Below are positions 43,333 to 52,180 of a stretch of DNA of 64,000 nt, in pieces. The DNA lies in assembly GCA_047974565.1 (NCBI GenBank), contig JBKECN010000019.1, positions 124,001-188,000 on the forward strand, given 5' to 3'. The DNA comes from JBDIAG01 sp047974565 (GTDB lineage: Bacteria > Actinomycetota > Actinomycetes > Actinomycetales > CAWJMD01). The notes under the pieces were generated by a model. The model searched no databases. It was not told where the DNA came from and worked only from the letters and a program-made list of their open reading frames with translations. Within the stretch, counting starts at the first letter, position 1. The number at the start of each line of letters is the position of its first letter. The position numbers and the translations under genes were made by a program.

Positions 43333-43565
43333 AGATCACCGTCAACGCCGACACCCATGACCTGGCCCCCGGCACCACGTGCCGCGACCTCGTCGCCACC
43401 CTCACCGGCACTGACGTAGGTGCCGACGGACTGGGCCCGGACGGTCGCGGACTCGGCATCGCGGTGGCCGTGAACGGTGAGGTGGTCCCTCGAAGCACCT
43501 GGCAGGCAACGGCTTTGGCTGAGGGCGCCGAGGTGGAGATCGTCACCGCGGTGCAGGGTGGCTGA
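43329..43565 (+). CDS. thiS: Sulfur carrier protein ThiS
   Basis: 78-residue ubiquitin-like protein ending in the essential Gly-Gly (TAVQGG), which is adenylated by ThiF and then carries sulfur as thiocarboxylate to ThiG. MKITVNADTHDLAPGTT and VAVNGEVVPRSTW are characteristic. An insert of about eight residues (GADGLGPDGRG) makes it slightly long. Overlaps thiO by 4 bp and precedes thiG by 4 bp. Confidence 0.93.
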   Translation: MKITVNADTHDLAPGTTCRDLVATLTGTDVGADGLGPDGRGLGIAVAVNGEVVPRSTWQATALAEGAEVEIVTAVQGG

Positions 43566-43569
43566 GCTG

Positions 43570-44376
43570 ATGAGCGCGCCGACCCACCCTGGCCCAACCC
43601 TCCTGGGCGTCGACCCGCTGGTGATCGACGGGGTGAGCCTGGCCTCCCGGCTGATCCTGGGCACCGGCGGCATCCCCAGCCTGGCGGCGCTCGGCACCGC
43701 GCTGGACACCTCGGGCACCGTCCTGACCACCGTCGCGATGCGCCGCTACTCCCCCGGCGAGGCGGGGTCGCTGTTCACCCTGCTCACCGAGCGCGGCATC
43801 CGGATCCTGCCCAACACCGCAGGCTGCTTCACCGCCCGCGAAGCCGTGCTGACCGCTGAACTGGCCCGGGAGGCGCTGGAGACGTCGTGGATCAAGCTCG
43901 AGGTGATCGCCGACGAGACCACCTTGCTGCCGGACGTGGTCGAGTTGGTGGACGCCACCGAGCAGCTCGTCGCCCGCGGCTTCCAGGTCTTCGCCTACAC
44001 CAACGACGACCCGGTGACCGCCCTGCGCCTTGAAGAACTGGGGGCCACCGCGGTGATGCCGCTGGGCGCGCCGATCGGCACCGGCCTGGGCATCCTCAAC
44101 CCGCACAACATCGAGCTCATCGTCTCCAGGGCCGGGGTGCCTATCGTCCTGGACGCGGGCATCGGCACTGCCTCCGATGCCGCCCTGGCGATGGAGTTGG
44201 GCTGTGCGGCGGTGCTGCTGGCCACCGCGGTGACCCGGGCGCATGACCCGGCCCGGATGGGAACCGCTTTCGCGCATGCGGTGGCCGCCGGGTACCACGC
44301 CCGCCACGCCGGACGGATCCCGCGACGAGAGCACGCCTTGGCGTCCTCGCCGATGGATGGACGGCCCGACCTGTGA
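43570..44376 (+). CDS. thiG: Thiazole synthase ThiG
   Basis: 268-residue TIM-barrel that builds thiazole phosphate from deoxyxylulose phosphate, dehydroglycine and ThiS-thiocarboxylate. Family marks: SRLILGTGGIPS, TVAMRRYSPGE, LPNTAGCFTAREAV, SWIKLEVIADETTLLPD (catalytic Lys) and AVMPLGAPIGTGLG. ATG 43570 lies 4 bp after thiS. The stop overlaps the GTG of the next gene (GTGA, 44373-44376). Confidence 0.94.
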   Translation: MSAPTHPGPTLLGVDPLVIDGVSLASRLILGTGGIPSLAALGTALDTSGTVLTTVAMRRYSPGEAGSLFTLLTERGIRILPNTAGCFTAREAVLTAELAREALETSWIKLEVIADETTLLPDVVELVDATEQLVARGFQVFAYTNDDPVTALRLEELGATAVMPLGAPIGTGLGILNPHNIELIVSRAGVPIVLDAGIGTASDAALAMELGCAAVLLATAVTRAHDPARMGTAFAHAVAAGYHARHAGRIPRREHALASSPMDGRPDL

Positions 44377-45509
44377 CCGCCTCGCTACCTGCGCTGGTCG
44401 ACCCAGGCCCGGACCTGCGCGAGGACCAGCGCCAACGCTATGCGCGCCAACTGCTCCTGCCCGGGATCGGCGTGCTCGGGCAGCGGCGGCTGTGCAATGC
44501 CCGGGTGCTGGTGGTCGGCGCGGGCGGGCTCGGCTCGCCGGTGCTCCTCTACCTCGCCGCAGCCGGCGTGGGCACCATCGGAGTCATCGACGACGATGCC
44601 GTGGACGTGACCAACCTGCATCGCCAAGTGCTGCATGGAGTTCCCGACGTGGGCCGGCCCAAGGTCGACTCGGCCACCGAGGCCCTCGCCGCGCTCAACC
44701 CTGACGTCACGGTTCGCGCCCACCGCGAACGACTCACCTCGGCCAACGCGCTGGACGTGCTCGCCGGGTATCAGCTCGTCGTGGACGGTGCCGACAACTT
44801 CGCCACCCGCTACCTGGTGGCGGACGCGTGCGAGGTGCTCGGGCTGCCCTGTGTGTGGGGTTCGATCCTGCGATTCGAAGGTCACGTCAGCGTCTTCTGG
44901 CCCGGACGGGGGCCCGGCTATCGGGATATCTTCCCCGACCCGCCGCACCCGGAGTCGGCACCGTCCTGCGCCGAGGCCGGCGTCTTCGGGTCGCTGTGCG
45001 GGACCATCGGGTCAGTCCTGGCCGGGGAGGTGATCAAGCTCGTCACGGGCACCGGTAGGCCGCTGATCGGTCGGCTGCTCGTCCACGACGCACTGGGCGC
45101 GACCTGGCGGGAGCTGCGGGTCCGCCCGGACCCGCGCCGCTCCCCGGTCCATGATCTCGCCGCGGACTACGAGCAGATGTGTGGGCTGGTGCCCGCCGAG
45201 CCGGTACCGAGCGTCAGCGCGGCCGAACTCGCCGCACTGATGCGCGCGGGTGAGTCACTCCTGGTAGACGTGCGCGAGGACCTGGAGGTGGCCGGCGACC
45301 GGATCACCGGCTCGACGCACCTGCCGATGGACCAGATCCTCAGCGGCGCAGCGATGCTGGATCGGGGCGTCCCGATCGTCGTGCACTGCGCGAGCGGGGT
45401 GCGCTCGGCTCGGGTGGTGGCGCACCTGGCCGGGCTCGGGTACCAGGCTCGGCACCTGGACGGTGGCCTGGACGCCTGGCGGCGCGAGTACCCGACCGAC
45501 CCGTTCTGA
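44373..45509 (+). CDS. thiF: ThiF/MoeZ-type adenylyltransferase with C-terminal rhodanese domain
   Basis: 378-residue E1-like enzyme that adenylates the C-terminus of ThiS and transfers sulfur. The N-terminal domain has YARQLLLPGIGVLGQ, ATP-binding VLVVGAGGLGSPV, DDDAVDVTNLHRQ and the APSCAEAGVFGSLCG region. From residue about 280 a rhodanese domain shows LLVDVREDLE and the active-site Cys in VHCASGVRSA. Zinc CxxC pairs of MoeB are absent, as in mycobacterial MoeZ. It could also serve molybdopterin synthase. Last gene of the riboswitch operon. Confidence 0.9.
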   Translation: MTASLPALVDPGPDLREDQRQRYARQLLLPGIGVLGQRRLCNARVLVVGAGGLGSPVLLYLAAAGVGTIGVIDDDAVDVTNLHRQVLHGVPDVGRPKVDSATEALAALNPDVTVRAHRERLTSANALDVLAGYQLVVDGADNFATRYLVADACEVLGLPCVWGSILRFEGHVSVFWPGRGPGYRDIFPDPPHPESAPSCAEAGVFGSLCGTIGSVLAGEVIKLVTGTGRPLIGRLLVHDALGATWRELRVRPDPRRSPVHDLAADYEQMCGLVPAEPVPSVSAAELAALMRAGESLLVDVREDLEVAGDRITGSTHLPMDQILSGAAMLDRGVPIVVHCASGVRSARVVAHLAGLGYQARHLDGGLDAWRREYPTDPF

Positions 45510-45523
45510 ACGGCCGCTGCCGG

Positions 45524-45550
45524 GATTCGGCCGGTCAAGGACGCCGAATC
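45524..45550 (+). terminator. Hairpin after the thi operon
   Basis: GATTCGGC (45524-45531) and GCCGAATC (45543-45550) form a perfect 8-bp stem with an 11-nt loop, 14 bp after the thiF stop. No U-tract follows, as is common in GC-rich actinobacteria. It lies just upstream of the terC promoter. Confidence 0.5.
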
Positions 45551-45564
45551 GGGTGTGCGCTTGC

Positions 45565-45570
45565 TAGCGT
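45565..45570 (+). promoter_or_regulatory. Candidate -10 element for terC
   Basis: TAGCGT at 45565-45570 predicts a start near 45577 and a leader of about 32 nt that contains the GAGGAG ribosome site before ATG 45609. No good -35 is visible. I saw no yybP-ykoY type riboswitch fold in so short a leader. Confidence 0.35.
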
Positions 45571-45608
45571 GATCGATTCATCCGAGGCCTGACCGAGGAG
45601 CGAATCTC

Positions 45609-46850
45609 ATGGACGTGAGCCCGCTGACCTGGACACTGACCCTGGTCGCCATCGGGGGGCTGCTGGCCTTCGATTTCATCTTCCACGTCCGCAAGGCACA
45701 CGTGCCGACTCTGCGCGAGGCCGCGACCTGGTCGGCCATCTACGTCGGGATCGCCATCCTTTTCGGTGTGGGCCTGTGGGCGGTGGCCGGAGGCGAATAC
45801 GGCAAGGAGTACTTCGGCGGGTACATCACCGAGAAGGCGCTGTCCGTCGACAATCTCTTCGTCTTCCTCATCATCATGGCCAGTTTCAAGGTGCCGCGCG
45901 CCGACCAGCAGAAAGTGTTGCTGTTCGGCATCGTGTTCGCGCTCATAGCCCGATCGGTCTTCATCCTCGCCGGCGCCGCCCTGATCAGCCGCTTCTCGGC
46001 GGTGTTCTACATCTTCGGCATCATCTTGCTGGTCACCGCCGGTAATCTGCTCAAGCCCGATGACCATGGCGACGAGTCGGATAACTTCATGGTCCGGATC
46101 AGTCGAAAACTGTTCCGCACCACCGATTACTACGACGGCGACAAGATGTTCACGATGGTGGACGGCCGGCGTCGCCTGACCCCGATGATCACGGTGATGG
46201 TCGCCATCGGCGGCACCGACATCCTCTTCGCGCTCGACTCGATCCCGGCGATCTTCGGCCTCACCCAGGAGACGTACATCGTCTTCACCGCCACCGCCTT
46301 CTCCCTCATGGGGTTACGCCAGCTGTACTTCCTACTGGACGGCCTGCTCGACCGGCTCATCTATCTGTCCTACGGGCTGGCGGCGATCCTGGCCTTCATC
46401 GGGATCAAACTCATTCTGCACGCCCTGCACGAGAACAACCTTCCGTTCATCAACGGCGGCGAACACGTCGACGTGTATGAGGTGACCATCGAACTCTCGC
46501 TCAGCGTCATCGTCGGGGTGCTGGCGGTCACCGTGATCGCGTCCCTGGTCAGCCCGAAGGGCAAGGCCCAGACCACGATCAACAACGCGCGGCGGCACGT
46601 GCGCGAGTATCTGGCGCTGGACTTCTACGACGACGCTGCCCTGCGGGAACGGCATTACCTGGCACTGCTCGACGAGGAAGCCGCCCTGCGTCAAGTGCAT
46701 CCCAAGTACAAGCACCTGATCCGCAACGAGGAGAAGCTGCTTCGCGACCTGGCCGAAGCACACCGGGTGCACGACCGGTACATGACCGAGAACCCGCAGC
46801 CTACGGGCGGCCTGCAGGAACGCCGCCTGGGGCTCGGCGGCAGCGACTGA
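45609..46850 (+). CDS. TerC family membrane protein
   Basis: 413-residue polytopic protein with seven to nine helices. It carries the family's acidic membrane motifs ITEKALSVDNLFVFLIIM and GGTDILFALDSIPAIFG, with paired Asp/Asn residues thought to bind a metal ion such as manganese. This is the Alx/TerC type, linked to metal homeostasis and tellurite resistance in some species. A soluble loop of about 50 residues separates the two halves and a 90-residue charged helical tail follows the last helix. GAGGAG precedes the ATG. Convergent with ettA on a shared hairpin. Confidence 0.9.
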   Translation: MDVSPLTWTLTLVAIGGLLAFDFIFHVRKAHVPTLREAATWSAIYVGIAILFGVGLWAVAGGEYGKEYFGGYITEKALSVDNLFVFLIIMASFKVPRADQQKVLLFGIVFALIARSVFILAGAALISRFSAVFYIFGIILLVTAGNLLKPDDHGDESDNFMVRISRKLFRTTDYYDGDKMFTMVDGRRRLTPMITVMVAIGGTDILFALDSIPAIFGLTQETYIVFTATAFSLMGLRQLYFLLDGLLDRLIYLSYGLAAILAFIGIKLILHALHENNLPFINGGEHVDVYEVTIELSLSVIVGVLAVTVIASLVSPKGKAQTTINNARRHVREYLALDFYDDAALRERHYLALLDEEAALRQVHPKYKHLIRNEEKLLRDLAEAHRVHDRYMTENPQPTGGLQERRLGLGGSD

Positions 46851-46880
46851 CCGCCACCACCTGCCGCACTACCTTGCGCC

Positions 46881-46912
46881 GATCGCCGGGAGGCCTTGAC
46901 CTCCCGGCGATC
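46881..46912. terminator. Bidirectional hairpin between terC and ettA
   Basis: GATCGCCGGGAGG and CCTCCCGGCGATC form a perfect 13-bp stem with a 6-nt loop. It lies 31 bp after the terC stop and 39 bp after the ettA stop on the other strand. There is no long U-tract, but the position between converging genes makes a shared terminator likely. Confidence 0.75.
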
Positions 46913-46950
46913 TCACGTCCCATCAAAGGGTGTCAGGCAAGCAACGCTGA

Positions 46951-48633
<1,683 letters not shown>

Positions 48634-49430
48634 TGGGCAAGACTATGGGGTGGGCCCGCCGAGCCTCGAATCCGTTGACTGCCGCCTGGGCTGGGCAGTG
48701 GCGCGGCACCGTCTGGGCGCCTGGTCAGGAGTTCGGGCTGGCGCGGGGTGATGAGGCGGGTCCGACTTGGGTCGAGCCCCCGCCAGCCAGCCACGCGCCA
48801 GCCAAGGCGCGCCAACCGGCCAAGCCGCACCAGGTGTGGTAGGCCTGCGGAGCAGATCGCACACCACCCAGCCACAGGCCGGTAAGGCGGACGCCGACTC
48901 AGCCGGGCGCCGATCAGCCGGGCGCCGACTCAGCCGCACACAACCAGGCCGGACGCGGATCACCGGAGCACCAGCCGGACGCCGATCCCCCGGCACACCA
49001 CCCAGCCACGCGCCGGTAAGCCGGACGCCGACTCAGCCGGGGGCCGATCAGCCGGGCGCAGACTCAGCCGCACACCCAGGCCGGACGCGGATCACCGGAG
49101 CCACCCGGCCGGACACCCATCACCCGGAGCCACCCAGCCGGACGCCGATCCCCACACACCACCCAGCCGGACGCCACCCAGCCGGACGCCGATTGAGCCG
49201 GACAGTGCTCAGAAACGCACGCCGGCCACCGCCGGTTCAGCCGAGCACGTCGCAGGCACCGGACTTGACCGAGCCCGCAGCGATCTCTGGTGCTCATCCA
49301 CAGGCCGCGCAGACCCCCGGCAGTTGTCCACAACCCACCCTCGTCGGTTCCCGAGCCCGCCGGGCCTGGTCAGGATCGACGTACTCGCCTGCACCGCGGG
49401 CATTCACCGAGCACGTCAAAGGAGCCGGAC
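48634..49430. repeat. 800-bp gene-free gap filled with GCCGGACGCCGA-type repeats
   Basis: From about 48858 to 49205 the sequence is a repeat field. A unit of about 134 bp beginning ACACCACCCAGCCAC and running through GGTAAG, GCCGGACGCCGACTC and GGATCACCGGAG occurs at about 48861 and again at about 48995, with a partial third copy. Inside it, a short AGCCGGACGCCGA motif recurs every 15-25 bp, more than ten times. Frames across it give Arg/Pro/Ala strings without conserved content. From 49210 to 49430 I see nothing except the AAAGGAG site before ssb. Confidence 0.75.
48640..48645 (-). promoter_or_regulatory. Probable -10 element of a leaderless ettA transcript
   Basis: TAGTCT on the minus strand, then TGCCCA, then ATG 48633. 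Same 6-nt spacing as other leaderless candidates in the window. Confidence 0.5.
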
Positions 49431-50027
49431 ATGAACGACACCATGACCACCATCGTCGGAAATCTCACCGCAGACCCCGTCCTGGCCGCGGTCGGCGAGG
49501 GCGGTCGGTCGGTCGCCCGGTTGCGGGTGGCCTGTACGGAGTCGGTCTTCCAGCCGCAGAGCCGTACCTGGGTGGACGGTCGCACCTCGTATTTCAATGT
49601 CTCGGCCTGGGGGCCGTTGGGCGAGAACGCGGCTTGTTCGTTCCGCAAGGGTCAGCGGGTGATCGTGCACGGCCGCCTCTACATCGACCAGTATCAGAAC
49701 AAGGACGGGGAGGTGCGGATGAGCGTGCAGATCGATGCCCGGGCCATCGGCCACGACCTCACTTGGGGTACCTCTCACTTCACGCGGTTCATCCGCAGCC
49801 AGGCCGGGGACGGCGGGTCCACTGGGCACGCCGACACTGTTGAGCAGTCAAGCCGGGACGGCGCCAACGAGGGGCAGGCCGCCGAGGGGTCCGGCCCGGC
49901 GACCGTCGATGCGCCAGGCTCCAGGACCGCGGGTGGTCGCGAGGACCTGCCGGACGTGGGTGACTACGTGGAGATCGATGGCATCTTCGTCGACGAGCAA
50001 GGGGTGGTGCTCCCGCAGAGCGCCTGA
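49431..50027 (+). CDS. ssb: Single-stranded DNA-binding protein, atypical
   Basis: 198-residue protein with an N-terminal OB-fold (TTIVGNLTADPVL, LRVACTES, YFNVSAWGPLGENAA, RVIVHGRLYIDQYQ) that matches bacterial SSB. ATG 49431 follows AAAGGAG. The C-terminal 80 residues are acidic and Gly/Ser-rich, but the last residues are GVVLPQSA, not the DDDIPF-type tip that docks repair proteins. It also stands alone rather than between rpsF and rpsR. It is therefore probably a second, specialised SSB, like the paralogues used in competence or recombination in some actinobacteria. Confidence 0.85.
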   Translation: MNDTMTTIVGNLTADPVLAAVGEGGRSVARLRVACTESVFQPQSRTWVDGRTSYFNVSAWGPLGENAACSFRKGQRVIVHGRLYIDQYQNKDGEVRMSVQIDARAIGHDLTWGTSHFTRFIRSQAGDGGSTGHADTVEQSSRDGANEGQAAEGSGPATVDAPGSRTAGGREDLPDVGDYVEIDGIFVDEQGVVLPQSA

Positions 50028-50488
50028 AATGAGGCGGACAGCCTCGTGTCGGCGGGGCACGGCCCGCGACCCGGTCCCGCGGAGGCGCCCCGCTGGGCTT
50101 CGAGGGCCGAGGGCACCGAGTCCAGTTGGGGTGCACCCAGCACGTGCACCCAGACCTGCAGTGCGGCATCGCGAGTCAAGTCGCCCCGCGGCACCGCGAG
50201 AACTCGCGGCGCGGTCCGCAGCGTCGTCTTCGGTGCCGAACCCGACGGGGCGCGAGAACGACCCTGCCTGGCGGCCGGTGTGGTGCTGCCGACGCAAGGG
50301 CTCGCGGTGAGTCTGACGTTGCTCGTGCTGGCTCGCCTCCGGCACCGCGAGAACTCGCCCCACACGCAAGCAAGGAAGCTCGCCCAGCGGAGCCGCGAGG
50401 GAACTCGCCCCGGCGCGGATCGCGCGGGGATCCGAAACGGCCCGCAACCGCTCGCAGGCCACAGCACAGGCGCAGCGCGAGATCGGCG
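50028..50488. repeat. Gene-free gap with a repeated palindromic motif
   Basis: An 18-bp sequence GGCACCGCGAGAACTCGC occurs at 50190-50207 and 50341-50358. The first copy is part of a perfect palindrome CCGCGAG-AA-CTCGCGG (50194-50209). Shorter relatives appear near 50168 and 50396. No open frame here has convincing content. The motif could be a protein-binding site or a REP-like element downstream of ssb. Confidence 0.55.
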
Positions 50489-52180
50489 CTAGCTACGTCC
50501 GGTCCGGGCCACCTGGAGGGCATTGCGGGTGTCCCGGTGCTCGGCGAGCACCACGGCCACCGGGTCGAGGACGAGGGTGGTGCCCACCGCGGCCACCTCG
50601 GCTCGCAATGCCTTGGCGGCCTTGCGTCGACGCCGGCGGGCACCGACGCCGGCCAGGGCCGAGGCCAGCACCGACAGCAGCAGCCCGAGCACGATGCCGC
50701 CGATCAGCATCGCCGACGGCAACGGCACGCCGAGCCGTTCGGGTTGGACCAACCAGATCATCGGGGTGCCCGGCTCTGGCCAGCCGAGGTAGTCGATGAG
50801 CGCGAGACCACCGAGCCACACGGCCCCGGCCACTGCACTGACCGCCAGCAGTACCTGGAGCACGCCCACCAGCCACCACCACACGGGGTTCCGGAAGGTG
50901 AGCGGGGTTCGGGTCACGGCACGGTCCAGCGCGTCGGCGAGGTCCGGGCCGGGCGGAACAGCGGCGTCGCGGACCGCGTCCTGCCAGCGCATCGGCAGGC
51001 CGGTGGCGCATTGGCTGGCGATCTGCCGAGTGGTCAGGGCCACCTGGGCTTGCTGGCCCGCCCCCGGTGTCGGCAGTGAGGATCGTGCCACCGAGCCGGT
51101 TTCCACCTCGGCACGGCCCGATGACGCGCCCCGGCCGAGCCGGAGCCGGTCCAGCGGGCTGCGCCGCAGCCTGCCCAGCCACCGGGTGAACGGCCACCCG
51201 GTGCGGGCCCGGGCCGCGCGGCGGTAGTCGGCGCCGACGGCGTCCAAGACCATCGGCACACCCGCGGCACCGACGAGGGCGTCGACGAGGCCGGAGGCCC
51301 CGGGGACCTTCTCGGGAGCGGTCTCGGTGTCGGCGACGCTGCCGGCCAGCCGGGCAGCGGCATCGTCCAGGTCGAGCAGCACCCTCCGACGTACCGCCTC
51401 GTGGGCGTCGACCGCAGCCACGATCCGCTCGCGCAGTTCGTCCAAGCCGCGGCCGGTCTGCGCCGAGCACGCCAGCACCGGCACCCCGGGCAGACCGTCC
51501 TCAGCGAGCAGTCGGCTCAGATCACGTACGCACGGCCCCACATCCTCAGGGTCGAGCCGGTCCACCTGATTGAGCACCACCGTCATCACCGAGGCATAGG
51601 GGGCCATCGGCTGCAGGTAGCCCGAATGCAGTGCGTCGTCGGCGTACTTCTGCGGGTCCACCACCCACACGAGCAGGTCGACGAGTTTGACCAGGCGATC
51701 CACCTCGAGCCGGTGTGCCATCGCGGTCGAGTCGTGGTCGGGCAGGTCGAGCAGCACCAGCCCTTCGAGCGTGGCGATCCCGTCGGAGCCAACGTCGAGC
51801 CGGTGCCGGCGGGGCACACTCAACCAGTCCAGGAGTTGGTCACCGCCTCCACCCACCACCAGCCCGGTGGCCTTGGACGTGGTCGGACGGCGCGCCCCGA
51901 CCCGGGACACTTGCGTCCCGCACATGGCATTGAACAGCGAGGACTTGCCGCTGCCGGTGGCGCCGGCGAAGGCCACGACCGTGTGATCCAGTCCCAGGGC
52001 CAGCCGCTGCCCGGTGCGTCTGACCACCCCGGCCGCCCACTCGGCCGCTTCCGGATCCAGCCGGTCACCACCCAGGTCGAGCACCCGCTGCAGCGCGTCC
52101 AGGCGCACCGGCACGTCAGCACTGGCCGCTGCCTTACGCCCGGGTCGGATTGCCTGGGTCAGCCCACCGCGCGCGCTCAT
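50489..52180 (-). CDS. Membrane-associated P-loop GTPase (YfjP/Era-like)
   Basis: 563-residue protein with a TRAFAC-class G domain: G1 GATGSGKSSLFNAM near residue 74, G3 DLPDHDS, and G4 NQVD with the SAK-like CSAQTG. Two C-terminal helices, VWWWLVGVLQVLLAVSAVAG and AMLIGGIVLGLLLSVLASAL, anchor it to the membrane. Its ATG overlaps the stop of the upstream dynamin-like GTPase (ATGA, 52177-52180). Such pairs are widespread in actinobacteria and resemble the DynA/DynB and IniA/IniC arrangements involved in septum or membrane remodelling; the job here is inferred. Confidence 0.82.
   Translation of the reverse strand: MSARGGLTQAIRPGRKAAASADVPVRLDALQRVLDLGGDRLDPEAAEWAAGVVRRTGQRLALGLDHTVVAFAGATGSGKSSLFNAMCGTQVSRVGARRPTTSKATGLVVGGGGDQLLDWLSVPRRHRLDVGSDGIATLEGLVLLDLPDHDSTAMAHRLEVDRLVKLVDLLVWVVDPQKYADDALHSGYLQPMAPYASVMTVVLNQVDRLDPEDVGPCVRDLSRLLAEDGLPGVPVLACSAQTGRGLDELRERIVAAVDAHEAVRRRVLLDLDDAAARLAGSVADTETAPEKVPGASGLVDALVGAAGVPMVLDAVGADYRRAARARTGWPFTRWLGRLRRSPLDRLRLGRGASSGRAEVETGSVARSSLPTPGAGQQAQVALTTRQIASQCATGLPMRWQDAVRDAAVPPGPDLADALDRAVTRTPLTFRNPVWWWLVGVLQVLLAVSAVAGAVWLGGLALIDYLGWPEPGTPMIWLVQPERLGVPLPSAMLIGGIVLGLLLSVLASALAGVGARRRRRKAAKALRAEVAAVGTTLVLDPVAVVLAEHRDTRNALQVARTGRS

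Noticed and set aside
45571..45608. Possible manganese (yybP-ykoY) riboswitch before terC
   Set aside because: The leader predicted from the candidate promoter is about 32 nt, too short, and the conserved loops are not seen.
48767..49430. Long plus-strand frame upstream of and in a different phase from ssb
   Set aside because: Its product is Arg/Pro/Thr repeat sequence that follows the DNA repeat; ssb has its own ATG with AAAGGAG.
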